The translations under genes were made by a program, and so were the position numbers. The notes under the pieces are model-generated. The model was not told the DNA's origin, did no database searches, and saw nothing but the letters and a program-made list of their open reading frames with translations. 6,501 nt of DNA from HGM12669 sp048527645 (GTDB lineage: Bacteria; Bacillota; Clostridia; Oscillospirales; CAG-272), in contig DBGFNI010000154.1 in NCBI GenBank assembly GCA_048527645.1, forward strand, positions 1 through 6,501, read 5' to 3'. Below, in pieces: positions 1 through 6,299 of this stretch (position 1 is its first letter; each line of letters opens with the position of its first letter).

Positions 1-1573
1 GATTCTGCCGCCCGAGCCGCTCCAGCCGGTCCATGATCTGATGCAGGCGCGCAATCTGACCTTCATGCAGCGCTTTCTCACTGTTGCGCATCTGTGCGCC
101 CGGATTCTTCTCAATGTACACGCTGCTTACGTCTTCTACGATCCACTGCCATTCCGCGCCGCCTTCCGCATCGGAAATCTCTCGCATGAGCCGGGCAAGA
201 TTTTCCTCCCGCTGACCGAACACATGCAGAGAAAACGCGCGGTCAAATGCATCCGTCAGGGGCTGCTCGCCGGCATTCCAGCCGCGCTCCGCACCCATCG
301 CAAGACCGAGCATCGCGCCGGTTAAAGAACAGATGTTGGCATAGTCGCCCCAGTTGGTATTGAGAAAGCCCACCGCGCCATACCGGTGTCCCAGCGCCGA
401 CATCTGCGCGATGTTGGGCGCCGCCGCCCGATCATATCCGACCATATGGTTCCAGGTTGTTGTGCCGGGGCAGACATACTGGATGCAATGATATTTCTGA
501 AAGGTTTGAAAGGTCTTTTCCGACGGATCGGGGTCATACCCCCAGTTGAGCATAATCACGCCGTCGGGCAGTTCGGGAATCTTTTCCGGGTGATGCAAAA
601 CAATGTCGCCCCACATCATCACTTGCTTGCCGTGGGACTGGACGTGGCGAATAATCTCCGAAACAAAGCGGAAATACAAATCTCCCGGCTCCTTGCCCCG
701 GTTTCTGCCGTGGCAAAGGTCATTGGTCTCATCGCAGCAAATGTTGAATTTATCAGAGCGGCAAAGCCCGATGTATTGATCGATCATGGAAAACACGGTC
801 TTGAGCGATTCGGGATTGGAGGCGTCAATGGTGTGCCGCGCCATCTTTTCAATCCAATAATGACGTTGCGGCTCAAAATTCTCCAGCTCGCACAGATGAC
901 GGTATTTGTCACTCTGCAAAAGGTTATACAAATGGCCGAAGCAGGACAGCGAGGGCACCAGCTCCACAAAATGCTCCCAGCAATATTCATCCAGTTCCAG
1001 AATTTCCTCCGCCGAGAGCACCTCCTGCTGCGTCATCACGCCGTCAAGCTCGACAAAGTCGTAGGCGTCCTCCACATACAACTGCAAGGAATTGATCTTC
1101 CAATATGCCAGCTGATCGCACAGCTCCTTGAGCGTTTGCAGCGTGGAAACGCGTCCGCGCGCCACATCGTGATAAACGCCGCGATACGCAAAGTCCGGTT
1201 CGTCCTTTACACGGCACGCGGGCAGCGTCAGACTGTTTGCCGCGGCGATCATCTGCCGCAGGGTCTGAATGGCGTAATACGCACCGGGCAGTCCGCTGCC
1301 GCACAGCGTGATCTGCTCCTGCGAAAGAGAAAGTGTGTATGCCTCGCTCTGCTCGTCCTGTGCCGTGATGAAAATGTCACCCGGCGCCGGCTCCTGCCGT
1401 TGATATACCGTGACAAAGCATTGGCTCAACGCCTCGATTTCGCGGCGCAGCACATGCGCCGCCCGCACAATTCGCTCATCGCACGATGTGCTCACCGTGA
1501 TACAGCGGCCGGCAAGTGAAACCTCCCCGTCGGTCAGGTCATAATGCTTGGGAGTTGGAATGATTGGCAACAT
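1..1573 (-). CDS. Family 20 glycoside hydrolase (beta-N-acetylhexosaminidase-like), C-terminus cut by window edge
   Basis: The frame is open from the start codon to the left edge, giving 524 complete codons with no stop. Residues 1-120 resemble the small alpha/beta domain that precedes GH20 barrels (start MLPIIPTPKHY, then GAYYAIQTLRQM near 97-108). The barrel begins at YRGVYHDVARG (130-140). The putative catalytic Asp-Glu pair is D281-E282 in NICCDET, and VMMWGD (318-323) matches a later barrel strand. GH20 enzymes remove terminal beta-linked GlcNAc or GalNAc by substrate-assisted catalysis. The exact substrate cannot be read here. No signal peptide is visible, so it probably acts in the cytoplasm on imported sugars. 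The ATG at 1573 is preferred because GGAGG lies 8 nt upstream. An in-frame ATG at 1591 would add six residues but has no such site. It follows the rpmA terminator, with no clear promoter of its own. Confidence 0.85.
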   Translation of the reverse strand, partial: MLPIIPTPKHYDLTDGEVSLAGRCITVSTSCDERIVRAAHVLRREIEALSQCFVTVYQRQEPAPGDIFITAQDEQSEAYTLSLSQEQITLCGSGLPGAYYAIQTLRQMIAAANSLTLPACRVKDEPDFAYRGVYHDVARGRVSTLQTLKELCDQLAYWKINSLQLYVEDAYDFVELDGVMTQQEVLSAEEILELDEYCWEHFVELVPSLSCFGHLYNLLQSDKYRHLCELENFEPQRHYWIEKMARHTIDASNPESLKTVFSMIDQYIGLCRSDKFNICCDETNDLCHGRNRGKEPGDLYFRFVSEIIRHVQSHGKQVMMWGDIVLHHPEKIPELPDGVIMLNWGYDPDPSEKTFQTFQKYHCIQYVCPGTTTWNHMVGYDRAAAPNIAQMSALGHRYGAVGFLNTNWGDYANICSLTGAMLGLAMGAERGWNAGEQPLTDAFDRAFSLHVFGQREENLARLMREISDAEGGAEWQWIVEDVSSVYIEKNPGAQMRNSEKALHEGQIARLHQIMDRLERLGRQN

Positions 1574-1581
1574 GTTTTGTT

Positions 1582-1586
1582 CCTCC
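1582..1586 (-). promoter_or_regulatory. Ribosome binding site of the GH20 gene
   Basis: On the minus strand GGAGG is followed by 8 nt (AACAAAAC) and then the ATG at 1573. It decides the start against the ATG at 1591, which lies upstream of this site and has no purine-rich motif in front of it. Confidence 0.75.
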
Positions 1587-1589
1587 GTC

Positions 1590-1633
1590 ATACAAAATCA
1601 AAAGGAGGTTACATCTGACGATATAACCTCCTT
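1590..1633 (-). terminator. Hairpin terminator after rpmA
   Basis: On the minus strand AAGGAGGTTA (1633-1624) pairs perfectly over 10 bp with TAACCTCCTT (1611-1602). An inner 3-bp extension (ATC/GAT) is possible. The stem is followed by the U-rich run TTGATTTTGT. It starts 17 nt after the rpmA stop and ends the rplU-prp-rpmA unit. On the plus strand the same stem is followed by CGTTTTT, so it could also work in the other direction. The U-tract is interrupted, so some readthrough into the GH20 gene is possible. Confidence 0.65.
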
Positions 1634-1650
1634 CGTTTTTCAACCGATTG

Positions 1651-1932
1651 TCAGTCAGCAGCGATCACGCTGACACGTTTTCTGTTGTTCTTGGTGCGCT
1701 CAAATTTCACAACGCCGTCCACCAAAGCAAACAGTGTGTCATCCGAGCCCTTCCCGACATTGGTGCCGGGGTGCACATTGGTGCCTCTCTGCCGGATAAT
1801 GATGTTGCCGGCGGTGACGCTCTGGCCGTCGCTCTTCTTCACGCCCAGTCTCTGTGCGTTACTGTCACGGCCGTTTTTCGTGGAACCAACGCCTTTTTTG
1901 TGTGCAAAAAACTGCAAGCCTAATTTCAACAT
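1651..1932 (-). CDS. rpmA: 50S ribosomal protein bL27 with cleavable N-terminal extension
   Basis: This 93-residue protein is a full-length bL27, a component of the 50S subunit whose N-terminal tail reaches toward the peptidyl transferase centre. The sequence begins MLKLGLQFFAHKKG, followed by the family core (GSTKNGRDSNAQRLG, GNIIIRQRGTNVHPG). The first ten residues carry the LQFFA motif of Firmicutes bL27. In Staphylococcus aureus this extension is removed by Prp, which exposes the mature N-terminus (here starting at H11). The prp gene sits immediately upstream, 51 bp away. A GGGAGG site with a 9-nt spacer precedes the ATG. It is the last gene of the unit, and a hairpin terminator follows the stop closely. 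Identification is secure. Confidence 0.98.
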   Translation of the reverse strand: MLKLGLQFFAHKKGVGSTKNGRDSNAQRLGVKKSDGQSVTAGNIIIRQRGTNVHPGTNVGKGSDDTLFALVDGVVKFERTKNNRKRVSVIAAD

Positions 1933-1983
1933 GAATACTTACCTCCCATAGTAATTGGTTTCGGACTGTCAGAAAACGCTTTC

Positions 1984-2355
1984 TCACATGTCCGAATCAT
2001 CGCAATGCTTCTCCACAAGGGACACATCCAGATACTCGTAATAATCCTCAAGCAGCTCCATCAGCTGCAAATAATAACCGTAAAAGAGTCCGGATACCGC
2101 AAACCGCTTTGCTTCATCCGTCTCATACTGCGGCAGTGCGCTCTTGCAGCAAACCGTGACATCCGTGGTGCTTTCGTCCACCCGGTAGTCGATGTTTGCG
2201 GCGTATGAGACCTCTACGGTATTGATGACAAGCATGGACATGGCGGAAACGGCAGAACAGATAATATCGTCGCCGCTCTCGGCATATCCGGCGTGCCCGG
2301 ATTCTTCAAAGCCCCAGAAGGCATCGCCCTGTCTGTAAAAAACAATTTTGATCAT
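1984..2355 (-). CDS. prp: Ribosomal-processing cysteine protease Prp
   Basis: A 123-residue protein of the Prp (YsxB) family, the small cysteine protease that removes the N-terminal extension of bL27 in Firmicutes. Position between rplU and rpmA is the classic location. The expected catalytic residues are present: His21 in SGHAGYAESG and Cys33 in DDIICSAVSA, the same short spacing as in characterised members. The C-terminal part is a long helix-forming stretch rich in Tyr, Leu and Glu. No signal peptide or membrane segment is seen, fitting a cytoplasmic enzyme acting on new ribosomal protein. A GGGAG motif 9 nt before the ATG serves as ribosome binding site. The gene is separated from rplU by 53 bp and from rpmA by 51 bp without an obvious promoter, so co-transcription from the rplU promoter is likely. 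Confidence 0.95.
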   Translation of the reverse strand: MIKIVFYRQGDAFWGFEESGHAGYAESGDDIICSAVSAMSMLVINTVEVSYAANIDYRVDESTTDVTVCCKSALPQYETDEAKRFAVSGLFYGYYLQLMELLEDYYEYLDVSLVEKHCDDSDM

Positions 2356-2408
2356 TGCGTTTCACTCCCATCCGTTCTGTTCGCCGGTGCTTGAGTGAAA
2401 GGCGGCGA

Positions 2409-2720
2409 TCACAGGCTGATCTTCTCGATCTGAACGCGCGTATAAGGCTGTCTGTGACCGATTTTCTTCTTTTCACCCTTTTTGGGCTTGTACTTCATCA
2501 CGTAGATCTTCTTGCCCTTGCCGTTCTTCACAACGCTGGCAGAAACGCTTGCGCCTGCGACAACAGGCTGTCCCACGGTGAACTTTTCCCCATCGGATAC
2601 GGCATAAACCTTGTCAAATGTTACGGTGTCGCCCTCGTTTGCGTCCAACTTTTCGACGAAAACGATGTCACCCTCCTGCACTTTGTACTGCTTTCCGCCG
2701 GTTTCGATAATTGCAAACAC
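2409..2720 (-). CDS. rplU: 50S ribosomal protein bL21
   Basis: A full-length bL21, a 50S protein that binds 23S rRNA. Starting at the GTG at 2720 the protein is 103 residues and begins MFAIIETGGKQYKVQEGD, the canonical bL21 N-terminus. The C-terminal signature KKIGHRQPYTRVQIEKI is intact. The basic stretch YKPKKGEKKK fits rRNA contact. Another in-frame GTG at 2729 would add three residues, but it directly abuts the Shine-Dalgarno sequence AGAGAGG. The GTG at 2720 has this motif at an 8-nt distance and gives the usual family length. It is the first gene of the rplU-prp-rpmA unit, preceded by a strong promoter and a structured leader that may regulate it. Confidence 0.97.
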   Translation of the reverse strand: MFAIIETGGKQYKVQEGDIVFVEKLDANEGDTVTFDKVYAVSDGEKFTVGQPVVAGASVSASVVKNGKGKKIYVMKYKPKKGEKKKIGHRQPYTRVQIEKISL

Positions 2721-2810
2721 GAAAAGCACCTCTCTTTCTGATAAGTCTCGCTAAGTCAGGCAGCAAGGAAGCATTTTCCCCGCATTTTCGGTCGCCTGAC
2801 ATCATGCGGC
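2721..2810 (-). ncRNA. Structured 5' leader of rplU (candidate L21 leader)
   Basis: About 90 nt separate the predicted transcription start (near 2810) from the rplU start codon. On the minus strand two perfect pairings are interleaved. CCGCAT (2809-2804) can pair with ATGCGG (2785-2780), and GTCAGGC (2800-2794) can pair with GCCTGAC (2761-2755). The order A-B-A'-B' means a pseudoknot or two alternative folds. A direct repeat GAAAATGC occurs twice between them (plus-strand 2771-2778 and 2782-2789). Ribosomal protein L21 leaders are known upstream of rplU in Firmicutes. Assignment to that family rests on position and structure, not on an alignment. Confidence 0.55.
2729..2735 (-). promoter_or_regulatory. 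Ribosome binding site of rplU
   Basis: AGAGAGG on the minus strand, 8 nt before the GTG at 2720. The other in-frame GTG (2729) overlaps the end of this motif and so could not use it, which settles the start. Confidence 0.7.
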
Positions 2811-2815
2811 ATAAT

Positions 2816-2845
2816 ATTCTACCACGTTCCTATCTTGTTTGTCAA
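2816..2845 (-). promoter_or_regulatory. Sigma-A-type promoter of rplU-prp-rpmA
   Basis: On the minus strand TTGACA (2845-2840) is a consensus -35 box. After an 18-nt spacer comes TAGAAT (2821-2816), one base off the -10 consensus, with TG one base before it (extended -10). The predicted start is near 2810-2807, just before the structured leader. It lies in an AT-rich gap after the URO-D-fold gene, where a promoter for the ribosomal genes is expected. Confidence 0.8.
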
Positions 2846-2890
2846 GCACTTTTTGAATATTTTTCCGATTTTCCGAAACAAGTGCTTCCA

Positions 2891-3667
2891 TCATGCCAGC
2901 GCGGTTTTGATGCGGTCGTACACACGCCGCGCCTCCTCGATGCTCTCTGCCTTGGCGCCGATGACGATGTTGCGCTTTTTCGGCACCTCGCCGCCAAGCA
3001 GCCGTTCCAGCCAGGGGCCGTTGCCGGGATCGTTGGACCAATCGCAGAAAAACAGCGATACCTCGCGCGGCGCCATCTCACACACCTGCATGATATCGTG
3101 ATATTGCAGATCCATCTCAAGATTGGTCAGCCCCTTGAGACGGAAAATATCCGGGAGAACCTCACCGTAGCTGCCGCAGTAATGAATCCGCCCCATGCCG
3201 ACGCCCTGCAAAAAGCGCTCATCCGCCTGCATGATATAATCGCGGTACAGATCGGGAGAGACAAACTGCAGCGAGCAGTTGCACATTCTCGCGCCCCCGC
3301 GCCAGAGCCCGCCGCTGTCATAGAACCACAGCGGATCGTCGGAAATGTCGCGCTTGACATAACGGATCCAGTCAATCATAAAGTCCGCAACCTTGTCCAG
3401 CAGCACGCGCACCGCCTCCGGGTCGTCAAAAAAGTCGAAGAGAATATCGTTGCCCCGCAGCAGGTGCGCCGTGTTGAACGGACCCTGCACATCGGGATGG
3501 CGAATCACGGTATCTGCGGGAAGATGCTCCAGAAAATACTGATGAAACGCATCCACCTTCGGCATCCAGCCCGCCGTCATCGGCGGCTTTTCCAGCGCGT
3601 ATGCATCTGACGCCTGATGCAGCACCGCCCCGCCGCAGCAAGGAGGGCTGTCCTGCATGATGTGCAT
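2891..3667 (-). CDS. Uroporphyrinogen decarboxylase family protein, apparently N-terminally truncated (possible pseudogene)
   Basis: The 258-residue frame looks like the middle and C-terminal part of a URO-D/cobalamin-methyltransferase fold protein. Typical stretches are DVQGPFNTAHLLRG (59-71) and the helix that follows, FVSPDLYRDYI (135-145), and RIHYCGSYGEVLPDI (160-174), where H162 and C164 recall the His-x-Cys zinc ligands of methyltransferase members such as MtaA. C208 could be the third ligand. Full-length relatives have roughly 340-370 residues, with the QGPF motif near residue 150-160. Here it is near 61, so about 90-100 residues are missing. Only 96 bp lie between it and the upstream gene, too little to hold them. 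The ATGs at 3667 and 3658 both lack a Shine-Dalgarno site. The rest of the frame is intact, so the loss may be recent or a shortened protein may be made. A substrate cannot be assigned. Confidence 0.7.
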   Translation of the reverse strand: MHIMQDSPPCCGGAVLHQASDAYALEKPPMTAGWMPKVDAFHQYFLEHLPADTVIRHPDVQGPFNTAHLLRGNDILFDFFDDPEAVRVLLDKVADFMIDWIRYVKRDISDDPLWFYDSGGLWRGGARMCNCSLQFVSPDLYRDYIMQADERFLQGVGMGRIHYCGSYGEVLPDIFRLKGLTNLEMDLQYHDIMQVCEMAPREVSLFFCDWSNDPGNGPWLERLLGGEVPKKRNIVIGAKAESIEEARRVYDRIKTALA

Positions 3668-3715
3668 CGGGCAACCGTACGAGGTTAAAAAAGCCGCAAC
3701 AAAATTTATCGCAAG

Positions 3716-3751
3716 CAGCCGGCAGAACCGACATGCGGTTTTGTCCGGCTG
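3716..3751 (+). terminator. Stem-loop with U-tract on the plus-strand side
   Basis: On the plus strand CAGCCGG (3716-3722) pairs with CCGGCTG (3745-3751), and inside it AACCG (3726-3730) pairs with CGGTT (3736-3740) around a 5-nt loop. It is followed by TTTTGCGTTTTG, the form of an intrinsic terminator for plus-strand transcription, although no plus-strand gene leads into it. On the minus strand the hairpin lies just after the stop of the TPR gene but lacks a direct U-run. A second minus-strand fold ending in a T-run at about 3691-3687 is possible. Confidence 0.45.
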
Positions 3752-3763
3752 TTTTGCGTTTTG

Positions 3764-5353
3764 TCAGGCGGCGTACAGATAGTAGGTATGCTTTTCATCC
3801 CCGCAATGGAAGCGCACGGACAGCTCCCTGCCGGAGAAGGCAAAGGTCCCCTCCCATGTCTGCCCGGACTCGTCCGTAATCTCAAGGGAAAGCGCACCGT
3901 CCTCCCCGATCTCGCAATTGCTTGCTGTGAGCATGCCCTCCGGGGTCATCTGCTCGTTTGCGCAACGCAGCGTGATCTGATCGCCCGCCAGCACATAATC
4001 CACCTTCATGGTGTAGTTGCCGTGATACGCCGCCTCGAATGCGCCGAGATATTTTTCGTATGTTTGTGCAAAGCCGTCAAGCTGCTCCTGCAGCGCCGTG
4101 ACCGGCGCAATATCCGAGAGCGCCTCATATGCCGTGCCGTCCAGCGCCCGCAGTGCTGTGAAGTCGCCGAGCGCGGCATTTTGCGCCGCGTCAAGATATG
4201 CGAGCAACAGTTTCACCTCAGCGCGGCTTCCATCCAGAGCGGCATATGCGTCGAGCGCGTCGCGCGCCGATGCAAAATTCCCCGCGCGCAGCTGCGCCAC
4301 GCCCTGCTGATAGTAGCAGTTTTCGAGCAGCGTTTCACTTTCCTTCCAATCGCCGAGCACGCGCAGCATTTCAATTGCTTCCTCATATTTTCCCCGGTCG
4401 GCAAGCTTTTCTGCCAGCAAATACTCACATTCGCGAAGCTGCTCAGAGACCTGCACACCCTCTGCTGCTAAAGCCTGCAATGCGGCACGCGCATCTTCAT
4501 AGTACCCTTGATCGATCAGCTGCTGCGCCGCCAGAATCTCGCATTGCGTGATATTGTCCTCCACGCCCCAGATGCCCGGCACCTGACGATACAGCTTGCG
4601 CGCCTCGGTATAATTCTCTGCCCGAAACATTTTGTTCGCCTGCACATACTTGGGCAGCGGCACCAGCACCAATTGCCACAGCAGAATCAGAACCAAAGCC
4701 CCCAGCAGCGCAATCGGAACCCAGGTAAACACACGAACCGTCACCGACCGGCGGCGCGCCGCTGAGTCCCGCTCGCCGCCGGATGCGGCTTTTCCGTTCT
4801 TCCGTTCCGCGCCTGCCGCGCGTTTTCTGTCTTTTTTCTCCGCCGGCGTGTCCGCTTGCTCTTCATTCTGTCCGGGCACGGAAAACGGATCTGTGTACTC
4901 CTCCGTCACCTCATGCGCACGCCCGCCCGCATCGGAAAAATATGCGTCTGCCTGTGCGGCGGTCATTTCTTTGTTCTGCTTTGCTTTTGCCTGTGCGGCA
5001 TCGCCGTGGTCGCTGAGCGACTCCAAAAAAGCGTCAAAGTCATCCTCCTCCGGCATCTGCTGTGCGCTTTGCGCCGGCGGTTCCTCCGTCTGCGTCAGGG
5101 CGCGCCACGCGTCCTGGGCGCGCTGCCGCGTCTCCTTTTCCCGCAGCAGTTGCTCGATCGCTTCCACCTGCGCCATATAGCGGCGCGCCGTCTCATACTG
5201 CGCCGGATCGCCGCCTTCTCGGATCTGTGCCACCTGCCGGATCCGTTTTTTCTTCAGCTGTTCCAGTTCCGCTGAAGAAATGTTTCTGCCGCGCAGCTGC
5301 TCATAATAGGTCTTCTTCATTTTTTCAACTTCACTGACAGGCGTCTGTTCCAT
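3764..5353 (-). CDS. Single-pass membrane protein with TPR-like repeats, function unknown
   Basis: I do not recognise a named family for this 529-residue protein. Residues 1-90 are charged and helical, probably coiled coil. Residues 91-170 are acidic and of low complexity, and 171-203 are rich in Lys and Arg. One hydrophobic segment at about 208-233 (VFTWVPIALLGALVLILLWQ) follows the basic stretch, so by the positive-inside rule the N-terminal half is probably cytoplasmic and the C-terminal half outside. Residues 235-370 hold about four helical hairpins resembling TPRs, for example YVQANKMFRAENYTEARKLY, EKLADRGKYEEAIEML and QGVAQLRAGNFASARDAL. The last 90 residues look beta-rich, with alternating polar and hydrophobic strands. 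The start codon lies 2 nt after the hslO stop, with AAAGGA upstream inside the end of hslO, so translation is probably coupled. A scaffold or envelope role is only a guess. Confidence 0.85.
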   Translation of the reverse strand: MEQTPVSEVEKMKKTYYEQLRGRNISSAELEQLKKKRIRQVAQIREGGDPAQYETARRYMAQVEAIEQLLREKETRQRAQDAWRALTQTEEPPAQSAQQMPEEDDFDAFLESLSDHGDAAQAKAKQNKEMTAAQADAYFSDAGGRAHEVTEEYTDPFSVPGQNEEQADTPAEKKDRKRAAGAERKNGKAASGGERDSAARRRSVTVRVFTWVPIALLGALVLILLWQLVLVPLPKYVQANKMFRAENYTEARKLYRQVPGIWGVEDNITQCEILAAQQLIDQGYYEDARAALQALAAEGVQVSEQLRECEYLLAEKLADRGKYEEAIEMLRVLGDWKESETLLENCYYQQGVAQLRAGNFASARDALDAYAALDGSRAEVKLLLAYLDAAQNAALGDFTALRALDGTAYEALSDIAPVTALQEQLDGFAQTYEKYLGAFEAAYHGNYTMKVDYVLAGDQITLRCANEQMTPEGMLTASNCEIGEDGALSLEITDESGQTWEGTFAFSGRELSVRFHCGDEKHTYYLYAA

Positions 5354-5355
5354 AG

Positions 5356-6279
5356 TTACGCATCCTTTCCCTTCTCAAACAGTTTTTCACACGCCGCACG
5401 GTCAAACCGATATACCCGGTTGCAGAAATGGCAGCGCACCTCCACCTGACCCTGCTCGGCAAGAATATCCTCTACCTCGGCTTTGCCCAGTCCCCGAATC
5501 ACATTGCGAATGCGCTGTTCGCTGCAATCGCAGCGGTACGCCACGGGGAGCTCATCAAACACATCGAAAGGAATATCCCGGCACGCCAGCGCCATTACGT
5601 CCAAAACGGTTTTTCCCTGCGCAAACTGCGCGGAGAGATTGGTCAGCAGGGGAATATTCTTCTCAAACTGTGCCGCCGTCTGCTCCGCCGCAAAGGGCAG
5701 CATCTGAATCATCACGCCCCCGGCGCCGGCACACTTGCCGTCTGTCCCGACCAAGACCCCCAGCGCACACGCCGTGGGAATCTGCTCGCTTACCGCAAAA
5801 TAATTGGTCACATCCTCCGCGATTTCTCCCGAGACAATATCCATCGTGCCCGACCACGGCTCACCCATGCCCATATCCTTGATCACCTGCATGCTGCCCC
5901 GCCCCACCGCGGCGCCGACATTCAGTTTTCCGTCCGCGCGCAGGGGCAGATCCACATACGGGTTGCCGATGCAGCCCTTTACATTGCCCGCGTAATCGGA
6001 CACGGCGAGAATCGTTCCCGCCGGGCCGTCGCCGGCGAAACGCAGCGTTAAGCTGTTGTCCTTGTCCTTGAGCATGCTCCCCATCATGGAGGCGGCGGTC
6101 AGCACGCGCCCAAGCGCCGCGGAGGCGGTCGGCGCGGTATGATGCAGGGCGATGGCGTCGTTGACAATCTGCGTGGATTGCAGCACAAAGATCCGCGCTG
6201 AGCCGTCTGTGCTCATGGCGCGCAGCATCGTGGATGCCTGCCGGTTTGTTTTGATTTCTGTTTCTCGGTTGGTTCCCAT
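5356..6279 (-). CDS. hslO: Redox-regulated molecular chaperone Hsp33
   Basis: A 307-residue Hsp33, a cytoplasmic holdase that is switched on by oxidative unfolding. The N-terminal domain carries family stretches such as LRFAGDGPAGTILAVSDYAGNVKG and GEIAEDVTNYFAVSEQIP. The C-terminal zinc centre is complete: C250 and C252 (Cys-x-Cys in RCDCSEQ) and C283 and C286 (Cys-x-x-Cys in RCHFCN), the four cysteines that hold zinc in the reduced form and make disulfides when oxidised. The ATG at 6279 is chosen because GGGAG lies 5 nt before it. The longer frame from a TTG at 6315 would overlap the upstream methyltransferase gene. A later in-frame ATG, at Met18 (start MLRAMSTDG), lies nearer the usual Hsp33 start but has a weaker ribosome site. 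It sits 20 bp after the methyltransferase and 2 bp before the TPR gene, probably in one operon. Confidence 0.95.
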   Translation of the reverse strand: MGTNRETEIKTNRQASTMLRAMSTDGSARIFVLQSTQIVNDAIALHHTAPTASAALGRVLTAASMMGSMLKDKDNSLTLRFAGDGPAGTILAVSDYAGNVKGCIGNPYVDLPLRADGKLNVGAAVGRGSMQVIKDMGMGEPWSGTMDIVSGEIAEDVTNYFAVSEQIPTACALGVLVGTDGKCAGAGGVMIQMLPFAAEQTAAQFEKNIPLLTNLSAQFAQGKTVLDVMALACRDIPFDVFDELPVAYRCDCSEQRIRNVIRGLGKAEVEDILAEQGQVEVRCHFCNRVYRFDRAACEKLFEKGKDA

Positions 6280-6284
6280 TTTTT

Positions 6285-6289
6285 CTCCC
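6285..6289 (-). promoter_or_regulatory. Ribosome binding site of hslO
   Basis: GGGAG on the minus strand with a 5-nt A-run before the ATG at 6279. It supports the 307-residue form of Hsp33 over the frame opening at the TTG at 6315. Confidence 0.65.
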
Positions 6290-6299
6290 GTTTTTTGGT

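Noticed and set aside
386..1519. Long plus-strand open frame of 377 codons
   Set aside because: It lies entirely antisense to the GH20 gene, whose minus-strand frame has recognisable motifs. The plus-strand translation shows no family features, and its length is explained by GC-rich codon bias.
1592..1650. Separate promoter for the GH20 gene
   Set aside because: TTGAAA is present on the minus strand, but no -10 box stands at 16-18 nt from it, and the region is occupied by the terminator hairpin.
2845..2887. Possible terminator after the URO-D-fold gene (AAGCACTT pairing with AAGTGCTT)
   Set aside because: The loop is 27 nt, no U-tract follows on the minus strand, and the 3' arm touches the rplU -35 box. 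It is too weak to call.
2711..3610. Plus-strand open frame of 299 codons opposite the URO-D-fold gene
   Set aside because: It is antisense to clearly conserved protein sequence and runs through the rplU promoter and leader. No ribosome site or family motif was seen.
4632..5180. Plus-strand frame rich in Ser, Ala and Cys
   Set aside because: Its composition is the mirror of the Lys/Glu/Ala-rich coiled-coil and linker of the TPR protein on the minus strand.
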